Positions 1 through 8,865 of a stretch of 64,000 bases of DNA are shown here, piece after piece. The number at the start of each line of letters is the position of its first letter. Position 1 is the stretch's first letter. Below the pieces are notes generated by a model. The model saw only the letters and a program-made list of their open reading frames with translations, was not told the origin of the DNA and did no database searches. This stretch comes from Methylomonas koyamae (lineage in GTDB: Bacteria > Pseudomonadota > Gammaproteobacteria > Methylococcales > Methylomonadaceae). Location: NCBI RefSeq assembly GCF_006483455.1, contig NZ_PPPU01000001.1, positions 1 to 64,000 of the forward strand, written 5' to 3'. Both the position numbers and the translations under genes were made by a program.

Positions 1-1
1 G

Positions 2-580
2 ACCCAAGCTTGGGCGGAAAAATATCCCAACACCTTTTTAGCCGTCACCAAAGCGCTGATTCGCGCCTCGATGTGGCTGGATGCGGAAAGCAACAAGAAC
101 CGTAAAGAAGCCATCGAAATGCTCTCGCAAAAACAATACGTGGGTGCAGACGTTGAGGTATTGGCGGCCAGTATGAACGGCACCTTTGAATACGAAAAAG
201 GCGACAAGCGTTCGCTGCCCGACTTCAATACCTTCTTCCGTCACGGCGCCAGCTATCCGTCTTACAGCAGCGCGGTCTGGTATTTAACCCAATTACGCCG
301 CTGGGGCATGATCAACGAATACAAACCTGACAACTGGTACATGGAAACCGCGAAAAAAGTCTATCGCCCTGACATTTATCTGGCTGCAGCGAAAGAATTG
401 ATCGCCGAAGGCAAAGCCAAAGCCGAAGATTTCCCGGCAGATACCAGCATCAAGCCGTCGCAAAACTTCTTCATCGACAAAATTCCGTTCGATGCCAACA
501 AACCTAACGATTATCTGGCCAAATTCCCGATTGGCTTGAAAGGCAAACAAACCGTCTCCGGCGGCAAGATTGTCGAGTAA
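2..580 (+). CDS. nrtA: Nitrate ABC transporter substrate-binding protein (NrtA/CmpA-like), C-terminal part
   Basis: The 5' end lies outside the window; the open frame enters at base 2 and runs to TAA at 578-580, giving about 192 residues. The visible part reads as the C-terminal lobe of the NrtA/CmpA/SsuA-type periplasmic anion-binding family, with a run of Trp/Tyr-rich helices (motifs AWAEKYP, WYLTQLRRWG, ETAKKVYRPD). In this family the protein binds nitrate or nitrite and delivers it to the NrtB permease. The assignment is strengthened by the next two genes (NrtB permease and double ATPase) and by nasA further down. Substrate choice (nitrate rather than bicarbonate, cyanate or sulfonate) is inferred from the nasA neighbourhood, not from binding residues. 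Confidence 0.85.
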   Translation, partial: TQAWAEKYPNTFLAVTKALIRASMWLDAESNKNRKEAIEMLSQKQYVGADVEVLAASMNGTFEYEKGDKRSLPDFNTFFRHGASYPSYSSAVWYLTQLRRWGMINEYKPDNWYMETAKKVYRPDIYLAAAKELIAEGKAKAEDFPADTSIKPSQNFFIDKIPFDANKPNDYLAKFPIGLKGKQTVSGGKIVE

Positions 581-740
581 CAAACTCTGGTGGGTGCTCT
601 AACAGGGACGTTGTTTGGTGCAGGGAAGCACATCTTTTTTAAAGAATTAACGGACTGGATCTTCAGGCGTATTCGAGCAGCCTGAACAAGCAACATGGGG
701 TACTCGTCGCGTACCTTGATTTCCTGAAGAGGAACATTTT

Positions 741-1754
741 ATGAGTAACAAATTGATCAAATTCTTCAATATTACGGGCCTGACCTGGTTCGTACCTTTG
801 GTGAAAATGGCGGCCGGCGAGAACCCGGCCCAACAAATGCGCCAATTGTTTCTGATCATGGGCGTGCCCATCATCGCCTTCGCTATTTTCCTGGGCATGT
901 GGAGCGTCTCTGCATCCGGCGTAAAAACCAGTTTGGGTGCGATTCCGGGACCGGTTGCGGTTTGGGACGAGGTCGGCGGATTGATCGACGAGCACATTTC
1001 CGAACGCACCAAAAAAGCCGAGTTTTACCAACGCCAGGAACAGCGCAACAAGGAAAAGCTGGCCGAAGATCCAAACGCGGAAATCAAGATTCGCCCTTAC
1101 ACCGGCAAACCGACTTACCTCGATAAAATTCTGACCAGCCTGCGCACCGTATTCGCCGGCTTTGTGATTGCGACCTTGGTGGCGGTGCCGCTCGGTATCC
1201 TGTGCGGCATGAGCCCGGTGCTCAATACCGCGTTCAACCCGCTGATCCAAATCTTCAAACCTGTATCGCCGCTGGCCTGGCTGCCGATCGTGACACTGGT
1301 GGTCAGCGCGCTCTACGTCACCAGCGAAGACTCTTGGTTCGAAAAGTCTTTCATCACCTCGGCCATCACCGTAACGCTATGCTCGCTATGGCCGACGCTG
1401 ATCAACACCGCGGTCGGCGTGTCGTCGATCGATCGCGATCTGGTCAACGTCGGCAAGGTATTACGACTGGATTGGCCGACCCAGATCAAACGCATCATCC
1501 TGCCGTCTGCCCTGCCCTTCATCTTTACCGGCATGCGCTTGTCGCTGGGCGTGGGCTGGATGGTATTGATCGCTGCGGAGATGCTGGCGCAAAACCCCGG
1601 TCTGGGCAAATTCGTCTGGGACGAGTTCCAAAACGGCAGTTCCAACTCGCTGAGCCGGATCATGGTGGCAGTGTTCACGATCGGCATCATCGGCTTCGTG
1701 CTGGACCGGATCATGCATTCGCTGCAAAACCTGTTCTCGTTCCAAAAAATTTAA
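741..1754 (+). CDS. nrtB: Nitrate ABC transporter permease NrtB
   Basis: The 337-residue inner-membrane permease belongs to the NrtB/SsuC/TauC family. After a hydrophilic segment at about residues 75-125 there are several membrane segments, and the cytoplasmic EAA-type loop is visible (about residues 245-285, PSALPFIFTGMRLSLGVGW), which docks on the ATPase. The first ~75 residues contain an extra hydrophobic stretch (LFLIMGVPIIAFAIFLGMW), so the protein is longer than a minimal SsuC. A GAAGAGGA ribosome site precedes the ATG. It lies 160 nt after nrtA and 9 nt before the ATPase gene, so all three are probably co-transcribed. It should form the transmembrane path for nitrate. Confidence 0.9.
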   Translation: MSNKLIKFFNITGLTWFVPLVKMAAGENPAQQMRQLFLIMGVPIIAFAIFLGMWSVSASGVKTSLGAIPGPVAVWDEVGGLIDEHISERTKKAEFYQRQEQRNKEKLAEDPNAEIKIRPYTGKPTYLDKILTSLRTVFAGFVIATLVAVPLGILCGMSPVLNTAFNPLIQIFKPVSPLAWLPIVTLVVSALYVTSEDSWFEKSFITSAITVTLCSLWPTLINTAVGVSSIDRDLVNVGKVLRLDWPTQIKRIILPSALPFIFTGMRLSLGVGWMVLIAAEMLAQNPGLGKFVWDEFQNGSSNSLSRIMVAVFTIGIIGFVLDRIMHSLQNLFSFQKI

Positions 1755-1763
1755 GGTGCCGCC

Positions 1764-3515
1764 ATGACCGCTGCCGCCAAAATCATCGACTTATCCATGC
1801 ATAAACATACGAGCGCTTCCCCGGCCAACGACTCCAGCAAACCGTTGGTGGAACTGAAAAACGTCTGCAAATCCTACGGCGAGGGCAAAAGCCGGACTTC
1901 GATTCTGAAAGACATCAATCTGGATATTAAGGAAGGCGAATTCATTGCCATCGTCGGCTTTTCCGGCAGCGGCAAAACCACCTTGGTGTCGCTGATCGCC
2001 GGCTTGATCTATCCCGATAGCGGCGAACTGTTAAAAAACGGCCAAACCATCGGCGAACCGGGGCCGGATCGCGGCGTGGTGTTTCAAAACTATTCGTTGA
2101 TGCCTTGGTTGACCGTTTACGAAAACGTGGCGCTGGCGGTGGATGCGATCTTCAAGGACTGGACCCCAGAGCAACGTCGCGCCCACACCGAAAAATACGT
2201 CAACATGGTCAATCTGGGCCGGGCGATGGATAAAAAACCGTCGGAACTGTCCGGCGGTATGCGGCAGCGAGTCAACGTCGCGCGCGCTTTGGCGGCTAAC
2301 CCGGACATCCTGCTGCTCGACGAACCGCTCAGCGCGCTGGATGCCTTGACCCGCGGCAATCTGCAGGACGAAATCCTGCAAATCTGGGAGCAAGACCGGA
2401 AAACGGTGATTCTGATCACCAACGATGTCGACGAAGCCATCTACATGGCCGACCGGGTAATTCCGTTAAATCCGGGGCCGGATGCCACTTTCGGCCCGGA
2501 TTTCGTCATCGACCTGGAACGCCCGCGCAACCGTACCGCCCTGAACCACGACCCGGAGTTCAAACGCCTGCGCGCCGATATCACCCGTTACCTGATGGAC
2601 ATCGGCATGCAAAAAGCCCAGGCCGAAATCGGTGACAAGCTGAAATTGCCGGATGTGCGTCCCAACACCAGCAACGACTGGAAACTGGATACCTCGGCCC
2701 TGAAGCCGGACCAACGCGACCTGGGCAAGGCCCGCTATCTGGAGTTTGCCAACCTGTCGAAAATCTACCCGACCCCCGACGGCAACGGCACCGTAAAAGT
2801 AGTCGACGGTTTTGATCTGAAAATGAAGAAGGGCGAATTCATCTCGATTATCGGCCACTCCGGCTGCGGCAAATCGACGGTGTTATCGATGACCGCCGGT
2901 CTGAACGAGATCTCCGAAGGCGGTATCGTGCTCGACAACCGCGAAATCGACGGCGCCGGCCCGGACCGCGGCGTGGTGTTCCAGGCGCCGAGTCTGTTTC
3001 CGTGGTTGACGGCATTCGACAATGTCATGCTCGGCGTCGATAAAGTTTATCCCCATGCCAGCCAGGACGAGCGCGAGGACATCGTCGAGTATTACCTGAC
3101 CCGGGTCGGCTTGGCCGACAGCATGTTCAAAAAAGCGGCCGACATGTCCAACGGCATGCGCCAACGGGTCGGCATCGCCCGCGCTTTTGCCTTGTCGCCT
3201 AAACTGTTATTGCTCGACGAGCCGTTCGGTATGCTCGATTCGTTGACCCGCTGGGAATTGCAGGAAGTTCTGATGGAAGTCTGGGAACGCACACACGTCA
3301 CCGCCATCGTCGTCACCCACGACGTCGACGAAGCCATTTTATTGGCCGACCGGGTGGTGATGATGACCAACGGCCCCCACGCCAAAATCGGCAAAATCCA
3401 GGAGATCGACCTGCCCCGCCCGCGCAGCCGCAAGGCCTTGCTCGAACACCCCGACTATTACAAATACCGGGAGAGCCTGCTGACCTTCTTGTCCGAATGC
3501 GACCATACCCACTGA
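1764..3515 (+). CDS. Nitrate ABC transporter ATPase, two nucleotide-binding domains in one chain (NrtCD-like)
   Basis: The 583-residue protein has two complete ABC ATPase domains. Domain 1 has Walker [10 protein letters not shown] near residue 65, signature LSGGMRQR and Walker B ILLLDEP. Domain 2 begins near residue 320 with Walker [10 protein letters not shown], signature MSNGMRQR (the second Gly of the LSGGQ consensus position is kept, the Ser-Gly is Ser-Asn) and Walker B LLLLDEP. In cyanobacteria NrtC carries one ATPase plus a binding-protein-like regulatory domain and NrtD is a separate ATPase; here both ATPases are fused and no solute-binding domain is present. It would energise NrtB on the cytoplasmic face. 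The gene follows nrtB by 9 nt. Confidence 0.88.
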   Translation: MTAAAKIIDLSMHKHTSASPANDSSKPLVELKNVCKSYGEGKSRTSILKDINLDIKEGEFIAIVGFSGSGKTTLVSLIAGLIYPDSGELLKNGQTIGEPGPDRGVVFQNYSLMPWLTVYENVALAVDAIFKDWTPEQRRAHTEKYVNMVNLGRAMDKKPSELSGGMRQRVNVARALAANPDILLLDEPLSALDALTRGNLQDEILQIWEQDRKTVILITNDVDEAIYMADRVIPLNPGPDATFGPDFVIDLERPRNRTALNHDPEFKRLRADITRYLMDIGMQKAQAEIGDKLKLPDVRPNTSNDWKLDTSALKPDQRDLGKARYLEFANLSKIYPTPDGNGTVKVVDGFDLKMKKGEFISIIGHSGCGKSTVLSMTAGLNEISEGGIVLDNREIDGAGPDRGVVFQAPSLFPWLTAFDNVMLGVDKVYPHASQDEREDIVEYYLTRVGLADSMFKKAADMSNGMRQRVGIARAFALSPKLLLLDEPFGMLDSLTRWELQEVLMEVWERTHVTAIVVTHDVDEAILLADRVVMMTNGPHAKIGKIQEIDLPRPRSRKALLEHPDYYKYRESLLTFLSECDHTH

Positions 3516-3553
3516 TTTCGCTTCTCTGTATTTCATTTGCTTAGGGGATCTAT

Positions 3554-4867
3554 ATGCCATTACCGAAACATCAACTACCTACCGCCACGCTACTGTCGAT
3601 GGCAATCGCCAGTACCACCGCATCCGCTGACCTGACCAAGGAAGTGGAAGATGCGCTGAATTTTTACCATTACGGCAGTAACGGCGCGGTAAAAATGGAT
3701 TTGAACTATCGCTGGGAAAACCTTGACCAGGATCAAGGTCCGGTCATTCCGGGCAAGGCGCCGCGCCGGGTCGAAACCGCTAACGCCAACACCGCCCGCC
3801 TGCGGCTGGGTTTGCTGTCGCCGACGTTCTACGACTTCCAGGCCTATGCCGAATACGAAGGTAACTACGCCTTACAGGAAGACTACGACCAAGGCGGTAC
3901 CACCACTAACCGCCACCGCGACTATTCGCTGATAGCCGACCCCGACCGCAGCGAATTGAATCAATTTTGGCTCAGTTACAAAGGCATCCCCGACACCTTG
4001 ATCAAAGTCGGCCGGCAACGGATCAAGTTAGACGACGACCGCTTCATCGGTAACGTTGGTTGGCGGCAAATGGAGATGACTTACGACTCGATACTGCTGA
4101 CACACAACAATCAGACCATTTTCGGCCTGACCGTCAACGCCGGCTATCTCGACCACATTCAAAACATCTTTGGCGAAACCGAAACCATCAACGCCCCGAT
4201 CCTGAATCTGAACTACAAGGTCAACGACTGGGGCAACCTGATCGGTTACGGCTATTGGCTGGACTATCGGCAACGCGAGAACTATCACAAATCGTCGCAA
4301 ACCTACGGCCTGCGTTTTGACGGTAAGTCGCCGCAGTTTTTCGATCGGGTGAATTTTCTGTATACCGCCGAATGGAGCAACCAGCTCGACTACGGCGACA
4401 ACCCCAACGACTACCAAGCCGACCGCTTCAATTTCATGGGCGGTGTCAGCGCCTTCAACCTGAGTCTGCAAGGCGCCATCGAGCAGCTCAACGGTTACGG
4501 CTACACCGGCAACCGCGTTACCACCAACGGCACCACCTACAAATCCTTCCAGACCCCGTTGGGAACCAACCACGCCTTCCAGGGTTGGGCGGATTTGTTC
4601 CTGACCACGCCCGCCGCCGGTATTCGCGACGTGTTCGCCACCGCCACGTACAAAATGATGAACGACAGCCTGATCGTCACCGGCGTCTACCACGACTTCT
4701 ACGACGATACCGGGGGCATCGAGTACGGTAGCGAATGGGATTTCTCGATCTTGAAGAAATTCGGCAAACACTACTCCTTGTTAGCCAAGTACGCCAACTT
4801 CAATACCGAGAACACTGCATATACCGACACCCAAAGAATCTGGCTGCAAGCCAACGTCAGCTTCTAA
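3554..4867 (+). CDS. Outer-membrane porin of the alginate-export (AlgE-like) family
   Basis: The 437-residue protein has an N-terminal signal peptide (about residues 1-25, ending ASADL), then alternating aromatic/polar beta strands throughout and a C-terminal Phe, as expected of an outer-membrane beta barrel. Strand patterns such as LNYRWEN, NQFWLSYKG and KVGRQRIKLDDDRFIG match the alginate-export-family porins that occur in many bacteria without alginate genes. Placed 38 nt after the nitrate ATPase gene and before nasC/nasA, it is best read as the outer-membrane entry route for nitrate. That role is inference from position. No plug domain is seen, so it is not a TonB receptor. Confidence 0.75.
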   Translation: MPLPKHQLPTATLLSMAIASTTASADLTKEVEDALNFYHYGSNGAVKMDLNYRWENLDQDQGPVIPGKAPRRVETANANTARLRLGLLSPTFYDFQAYAEYEGNYALQEDYDQGGTTTNRHRDYSLIADPDRSELNQFWLSYKGIPDTLIKVGRQRIKLDDDRFIGNVGWRQMEMTYDSILLTHNNQTIFGLTVNAGYLDHIQNIFGETETINAPILNLNYKVNDWGNLIGYGYWLDYRQRENYHKSSQTYGLRFDGKSPQFFDRVNFLYTAEWSNQLDYGDNPNDYQADRFNFMGGVSAFNLSLQGAIEQLNGYGYTGNRVTTNGTTYKSFQTPLGTNHAFQGWADLFLTTPAAGIRDVFATATYKMMNDSLIVTGVYHDFYDDTGGIEYGSEWDFSILKKFGKHYSLLAKYANFNTENTAYTDTQRIWLQANVSF

Positions 4868-4873
4868 GTCCCC

Positions 4874-4902
4874 GCCGGCCGGGCGTCACATGCCCGGCCG
4901 GC
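4874..4902 (+). terminator. 11-bp perfect GC hairpin after the porin gene
   Basis: An 11-nt arm at 4874-4884 pairs perfectly with 4892-4902 around a 7-nt loop, seven bases after the porin stop codon. There is no T tract behind it, so it is not a classical intrinsic terminator. It may instead protect or separate the upstream transport message from the downstream reductase genes. Confidence 0.5.
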
Positions 4903-4930
4903 ATCGATTCCACAGTTGTTAGATATAGTC

Positions 4931-6154
4931 ATGAAACTGAAACTGGTAGTCATCGGCAATGGCATGGCGGGGATGCGTACCGTCGACGAATTGCTGCAGT
5001 TGGCGCCCGAACGCTATCAAATCACCGTGTTCGGCGCCGAGCCGCACGGCAATTACAACCGGATCATGTTGACTCCGGTATTGTTCGGCGCCAAAAGCAT
5101 CGCCGAGATCATGATTCACGATTTCGACTGGTACCGCAAACACGAGATCACCTTGTACTGCGGTACCGATAAAGCAGTAGTCGGCGTCGACCGTCACAGG
5201 CGTCGAGTTGTGGCTCAGGACGGCACCGAAGCGGAATACGATTATTTATTGCTGGCCACCGGTTCCCTGCCATTGATGCTGGACATCCCCGGCCGCGATT
5301 TGCGCGGTGTGTTGGGTTTTCGCGATATCGCCGACGTGCAGAGCATGATTGCCGCTGCAGCGAGTAAGACGCACGCCGTGATTCTGGGTGGCGGCTTGCT
5401 GGGCCTGGAAGCGGCTAACGGCCTGTTGCAACGCGGTATGCAGGTCAGTGTCATCAACCGCGCCGGGCATTTATTGAACAAACAACTGGATAGGCAGGCG
5501 GCCGGCTTTTTGCAACAGCAATTAGCGGACAAGGGCATAAAATTTCATTTGGGCTGTACCATCGATCGCATCCTCGGCGACGACGGCCATATTCAACAGG
5601 TGCAGCTCAGTAACGGCGAAATACTGCCGGCCGATTTGCTGGTGATGTCGACCGGTATCAAACCGAACATCGCCTTGGCCGAACGCATCGGCTTGCAATG
5701 CGAGCGCGGCGTCATCGTCGACGACCTGATGCAAACCAGCGATCCGCGGGTGTTCTCGGTCGGCGAATGCGTCCAGCACCGCGGCGAATTGTTCGGTCTG
5801 GTGGCGCCAGTGTACGAACAGGCCAAAGTCTGCGCCCGCCAATTGTCGGGTCATGACGGCAGCATTTATCAAACCTTGTCGTCGGCGACGATGCTGAAAG
5901 TGACCGGCATCGACTTGTTTTCGGTCGGCGATTTCGAGGGCGACCCCGACTGCCAAATTCTGCAATTGATCGACCACGGCCTCGGCGTCTACAAAAAAAT
6001 CGTATTGCGCGGCGATATCGTGATCGGCGTGATCTTGTACGGCGACACCAGCGACAGCGCCTGGTATTTGAACCTGGTCAAGGACAAAACCCCGATCGCT
6101 GCGATCCGCGATCGCCTGATGTTCGGCCAGACGCCGTTGGCCGCCGCCGCTTAA
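4931..6154 (+). CDS. FAD/NADH-dependent nitrate reductase electron-transfer subunit (NasC-like)
   Basis: A 407-residue pyridine-nucleotide-disulfide-type flavoprotein. The N-terminal FAD site is GNGMAGMRT (residues 8-16) and a second dinucleotide fold starts near residue 150 (ILGGGLLGLEAA). The conserved STGIKPN and SVGECVQHRG segments match the FAD/NADH half of NirB. The siroheme and [4Fe-4S] nitrite-reducing half of NirB is absent, so it corresponds to stand-alone NasC of Klebsiella or NasB of Bacillus, which pass electrons from NADH to NasA. ATG at 4931 is preferred over the upstream TTG at 4916 because it places the FAD motif at the usual distance from the N-terminus; no strong ribosome site is seen. 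It lies 10 nt before nasA. Confidence 0.85.
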   Translation: MKLKLVVIGNGMAGMRTVDELLQLAPERYQITVFGAEPHGNYNRIMLTPVLFGAKSIAEIMIHDFDWYRKHEITLYCGTDKAVVGVDRHRRRVVAQDGTEAEYDYLLLATGSLPLMLDIPGRDLRGVLGFRDIADVQSMIAAAASKTHAVILGGGLLGLEAANGLLQRGMQVSVINRAGHLLNKQLDRQAAGFLQQQLADKGIKFHLGCTIDRILGDDGHIQQVQLSNGEILPADLLVMSTGIKPNIALAERIGLQCERGVIVDDLMQTSDPRVFSVGECVQHRGELFGLVAPVYEQAKVCARQLSGHDGSIYQTLSSATMLKVTGIDLFSVGDFEGDPDCQILQLIDHGLGVYKKIVLRGDIVIGVILYGDTSDSAWYLNLVKDKTPIAAIRDRLMFGQTPLAAAA

Positions 6155-6164
6155 CCGTTACGCC

Positions 6165-8846
6165 ATGACTCTAGCAACCGTTAAAACCACCTGCCCCTAT
6201 TGCGGCGTCGGCTGCGGCATCGAAGCCACGGTCGAAGATCCCGCCGCGCATCGGGTCACCATCAAAGGCGATCCGGAACATCCGTCCAACTTCGGCAAAC
6301 TGTGTTCGAAGGGCGCCACGCTGGGCGATACCGTCACGCTGGAAAACCGCTTGCTCTACCCTGCCGTCAACGGCCAACGTTGCGATTGGGATAGTGCGCT
6401 GGACCACGTCGCCGGCCGCTTCCGGCAGATCATCGCCGAACACGGACCGGACGCCGTCGCGTTTTATGTGTCGGGCCAATTGCTGACCGAAGACTATTAT
6501 GTCGCCAACAAGCTGATGAAAGGTTTCATCGGCTCGGCCAACATCGACACCAATTCCCGTTTGTGCATGTCGTCGGCTGTGGTCGGCTATAAACGCGCTT
6601 TCGGCGCCGATACCGTGCCCTGCAGTTACGCAGACCTGGAATTGGCCGATTTGATCGTGCTGGTCGGTTCCAACGCCGCCTGGTGCCACCCGATTGCGTT
6701 TCAACGCATCCGCAAAGCCAAGGAAAGCAATCCGCAGTTAAAAGTCGTCGTCGTCGATCCGCGCCGCACCGCCAGTTGCGATATCGCCGACCTGCATCTG
6801 CCGTTGAAGCCGGGCATGGACGCGCTACTGTTCAACGGCCTGTTATGCCACCTGCAGCGCGATGGCCGCATCGACCACGACTACGTCGCCAATTTCACCA
6901 ACGGTTTCGCCGAGGCGCTGCGCCAAGCCGAGGCCAGTGCCGGTTCGGTGACCGCGGTCGCCGCCGGCTGCGAGCTGGACCCGGCCGATATCGCCCAATT
7001 TTTCGCTTGGTTCGCAGCAACCGAACGCAGCGTCACGGTGTATTCGCAAGGCATCAACCAATCCAGCTCCGGATCGGACAAATGCAACGCCATCATCAAC
7101 TGCCATCTGGCGACCGGCCGGCTGGGCAAACCCGGCATGGGACCGTTTTCGTTTACCGGCCAACCCAATGCGATGGGCGGCCGCGAAGTCGGCGGTCTCG
7201 CCAACATGCTGGCAGCGCACATGGACTTGGACAATCCGGTGCATGTCGACCGCGTCGGCCGGTTTTGGCAAAGCGAACACGTGGCGAACAAAACCGGATT
7301 GAAAGCGGTGGACATGTTCGAGGCCGTCGCCGCCGGCCGGGTCAAGGCGGTCTGGATCATGGCCACCAATCCGGTGGTGTCGATGCCGGACGCCGACCGG
7401 GTGAAGCAAGCGCTGCAACGCTGCGAATTCGTCGTGGTATCGGATTGCATCGCCGAGACCGACACGGCCCAACTCGCGCACGTGTTGTTGCCGGCCACCG
7501 GCTGGAGCGAAAAGGACGGCACCGTGACCAATCTGGAACGGCGCATCTCGCGGCAACGGCCATTGTTCCCGGCTTCCGGCGAAGCTCGCCACGACTGGTG
7601 GATCATTAGCCGGGTGGCGCAACGCATGGGCTTTACCGAGGCCTTCGCTTACCAATCCAGCGCCGAAATCTTTCGCGAACATGCGGCGCTGTCGGCCTTC
7701 GAGAACGACGCCGAACATCAATTACGCGACTTCGATTTGTCGGCCTTCGCCGCGATCGATCAGACCGAATTCGATGCCTTGCAACCGGTACAGTGGCCGG
7801 TTAGCCGCGACCGACCGCAAGGCCGGCCGCAGCTGTTCGACGACAAGCTTTTTTATACCGCCGACCGCAAGGCCAGATTTGTTCCGGTCGCGCCGCACGG
7901 GCCGCGCCATAGCGTCGACGCCGACTACCCGTTCACGTTGAACACCGGCCGCTTGCGCGATCAATGGCACACCATGACCCGCACCGGCTTGGCCGCCAAA
8001 TTGAACGCGCATCGGCCGGAGCCCTTCGTCGAAATCCATCCCGCCGACGCCGAGCGCTTACAACTGAAGCACCGCAGTCTGGCCCACATCGAAAGCCGTT
8101 GGGGGCAAATGTTGGCCCGGGTCGAAATCGGCGCCGGCCAACGTCAGGGCAGCTTGTTCGTCCCGATGCATTGGACGGCGCAACTGAGCAGTCACGGCCG
8201 GATGGGGGCTTTGGTCAACCCGGTGGTGGACCCCTACTCCGGCCAGCCGGAAAGCAAGCAGACTCCGGTCAGGATCTCAGCCTGGCCGGCGACTTGGTAC
8301 GCGACGATTCTGGCCCGGCAACCATTGGCGATCCGGGATTGCGAATATCAAGTCAAAATCCGCGGCGACCAGTTTTTCCGTTACGAGCTGGCCGGCAGCG
8401 GCGCCGGTAAAGACTGGCGCCAGTGGAGCCGGGAATTGTTTGCCGAGCACGGCATGGCCGGGGCGGGCGACTGGCTGGAATACAGCGATCTGCAGGCCGG
8501 CTATTACCGTTGCGCCTACGTCAGCGACAATCGACTGCAAGTCTGTCTATTGGTCGGACCGGATTTCGAGTTGCCGGAGCCGGGCTGGCTGTGCAGTTTG
8601 TTCCCGAAACCGGAACTGAGTCGCAGCGAACGTTTGGCCTTGCTCAGCGGCCAGCCGCCGAAAGGCGAAGCCGATATTGGCCGAATCGTCTGTTCGTGTT
8701 TCAATGTCGGCGAGAAAACCATTCAACAAGCGGTGCAAACCCATAAGTTACAAAGCGTGGCGGATATCAGCGCCTGCCTCGGCGCGGGCAGCGGCTGCGG
8801 TTCCTGCGTCGCCGAATTGAAGGAGTTTTTGCCTCAGCCCGGTTAA
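6165..8846 (+). CDS. nasA: Assimilatory nitrate reductase, catalytic subunit
   Basis: An 893-residue molybdopterin oxidoreductase. The N-terminal [4Fe-4S] ligands are C10, C13, C17 and C47. The probable molybdenum ligand is C134 in the motif NSRLCMSS. The bis-MGD core follows, and a molydopterin-dinucleotide-binding barrel occupies about residues 580-710. The last ~50 residues form a BFD-like [2Fe-2S] domain with C843, C845, C878 and C881 (CSC and CGSC), as in Klebsiella NasA. There is no Tat signal, consistent with a cytoplasmic assimilatory enzyme that reduces nitrate to nitrite. Electrons probably come from the adjacent NasC-like flavoprotein through the BFD domain. The start lacks a clear Shine-Dalgarno sequence, so translation may be coupled to the gene upstream. 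Confidence 0.95.
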   Translation: MTLATVKTTCPYCGVGCGIEATVEDPAAHRVTIKGDPEHPSNFGKLCSKGATLGDTVTLENRLLYPAVNGQRCDWDSALDHVAGRFRQIIAEHGPDAVAFYVSGQLLTEDYYVANKLMKGFIGSANIDTNSRLCMSSAVVGYKRAFGADTVPCSYADLELADLIVLVGSNAAWCHPIAFQRIRKAKESNPQLKVVVVDPRRTASCDIADLHLPLKPGMDALLFNGLLCHLQRDGRIDHDYVANFTNGFAEALRQAEASAGSVTAVAAGCELDPADIAQFFAWFAATERSVTVYSQGINQSSSGSDKCNAIINCHLATGRLGKPGMGPFSFTGQPNAMGGREVGGLANMLAAHMDLDNPVHVDRVGRFWQSEHVANKTGLKAVDMFEAVAAGRVKAVWIMATNPVVSMPDADRVKQALQRCEFVVVSDCIAETDTAQLAHVLLPATGWSEKDGTVTNLERRISRQRPLFPASGEARHDWWIISRVAQRMGFTEAFAYQSSAEIFREHAALSAFENDAEHQLRDFDLSAFAAIDQTEFDALQPVQWPVSRDRPQGRPQLFDDKLFYTADRKARFVPVAPHGPRHSVDADYPFTLNTGRLRDQWHTMTRTGLAAKLNAHRPEPFVEIHPADAERLQLKHRSLAHIESRWGQMLARVEIGAGQRQGSLFVPMHWTAQLSSHGRMGALVNPVVDPYSGQPESKQTPVRISAWPATWYATILARQPLAIRDCEYQVKIRGDQFFRYELAGSGAGKDWRQWSRELFAEHGMAGAGDWLEYSDLQAGYYRCAYVSDNRLQVCLLVGPDFELPEPGWLCSLFPKPELSRSERLALLSGQPPKGEADIGRIVCSCFNVGEKTIQQAVQTHKLQSVADISACLGAGSGCGSCVAELKEFLPQPG

Positions 8847-8865
8847 CTCGACGCGCACAAGGACC

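Noticed and set aside
6683-7609. 308-codon Arg/Pro-rich open frame inside nasA
   Set aside because: Out-of-frame shadow of a G+C-rich gene; composition is typical of such artefacts.
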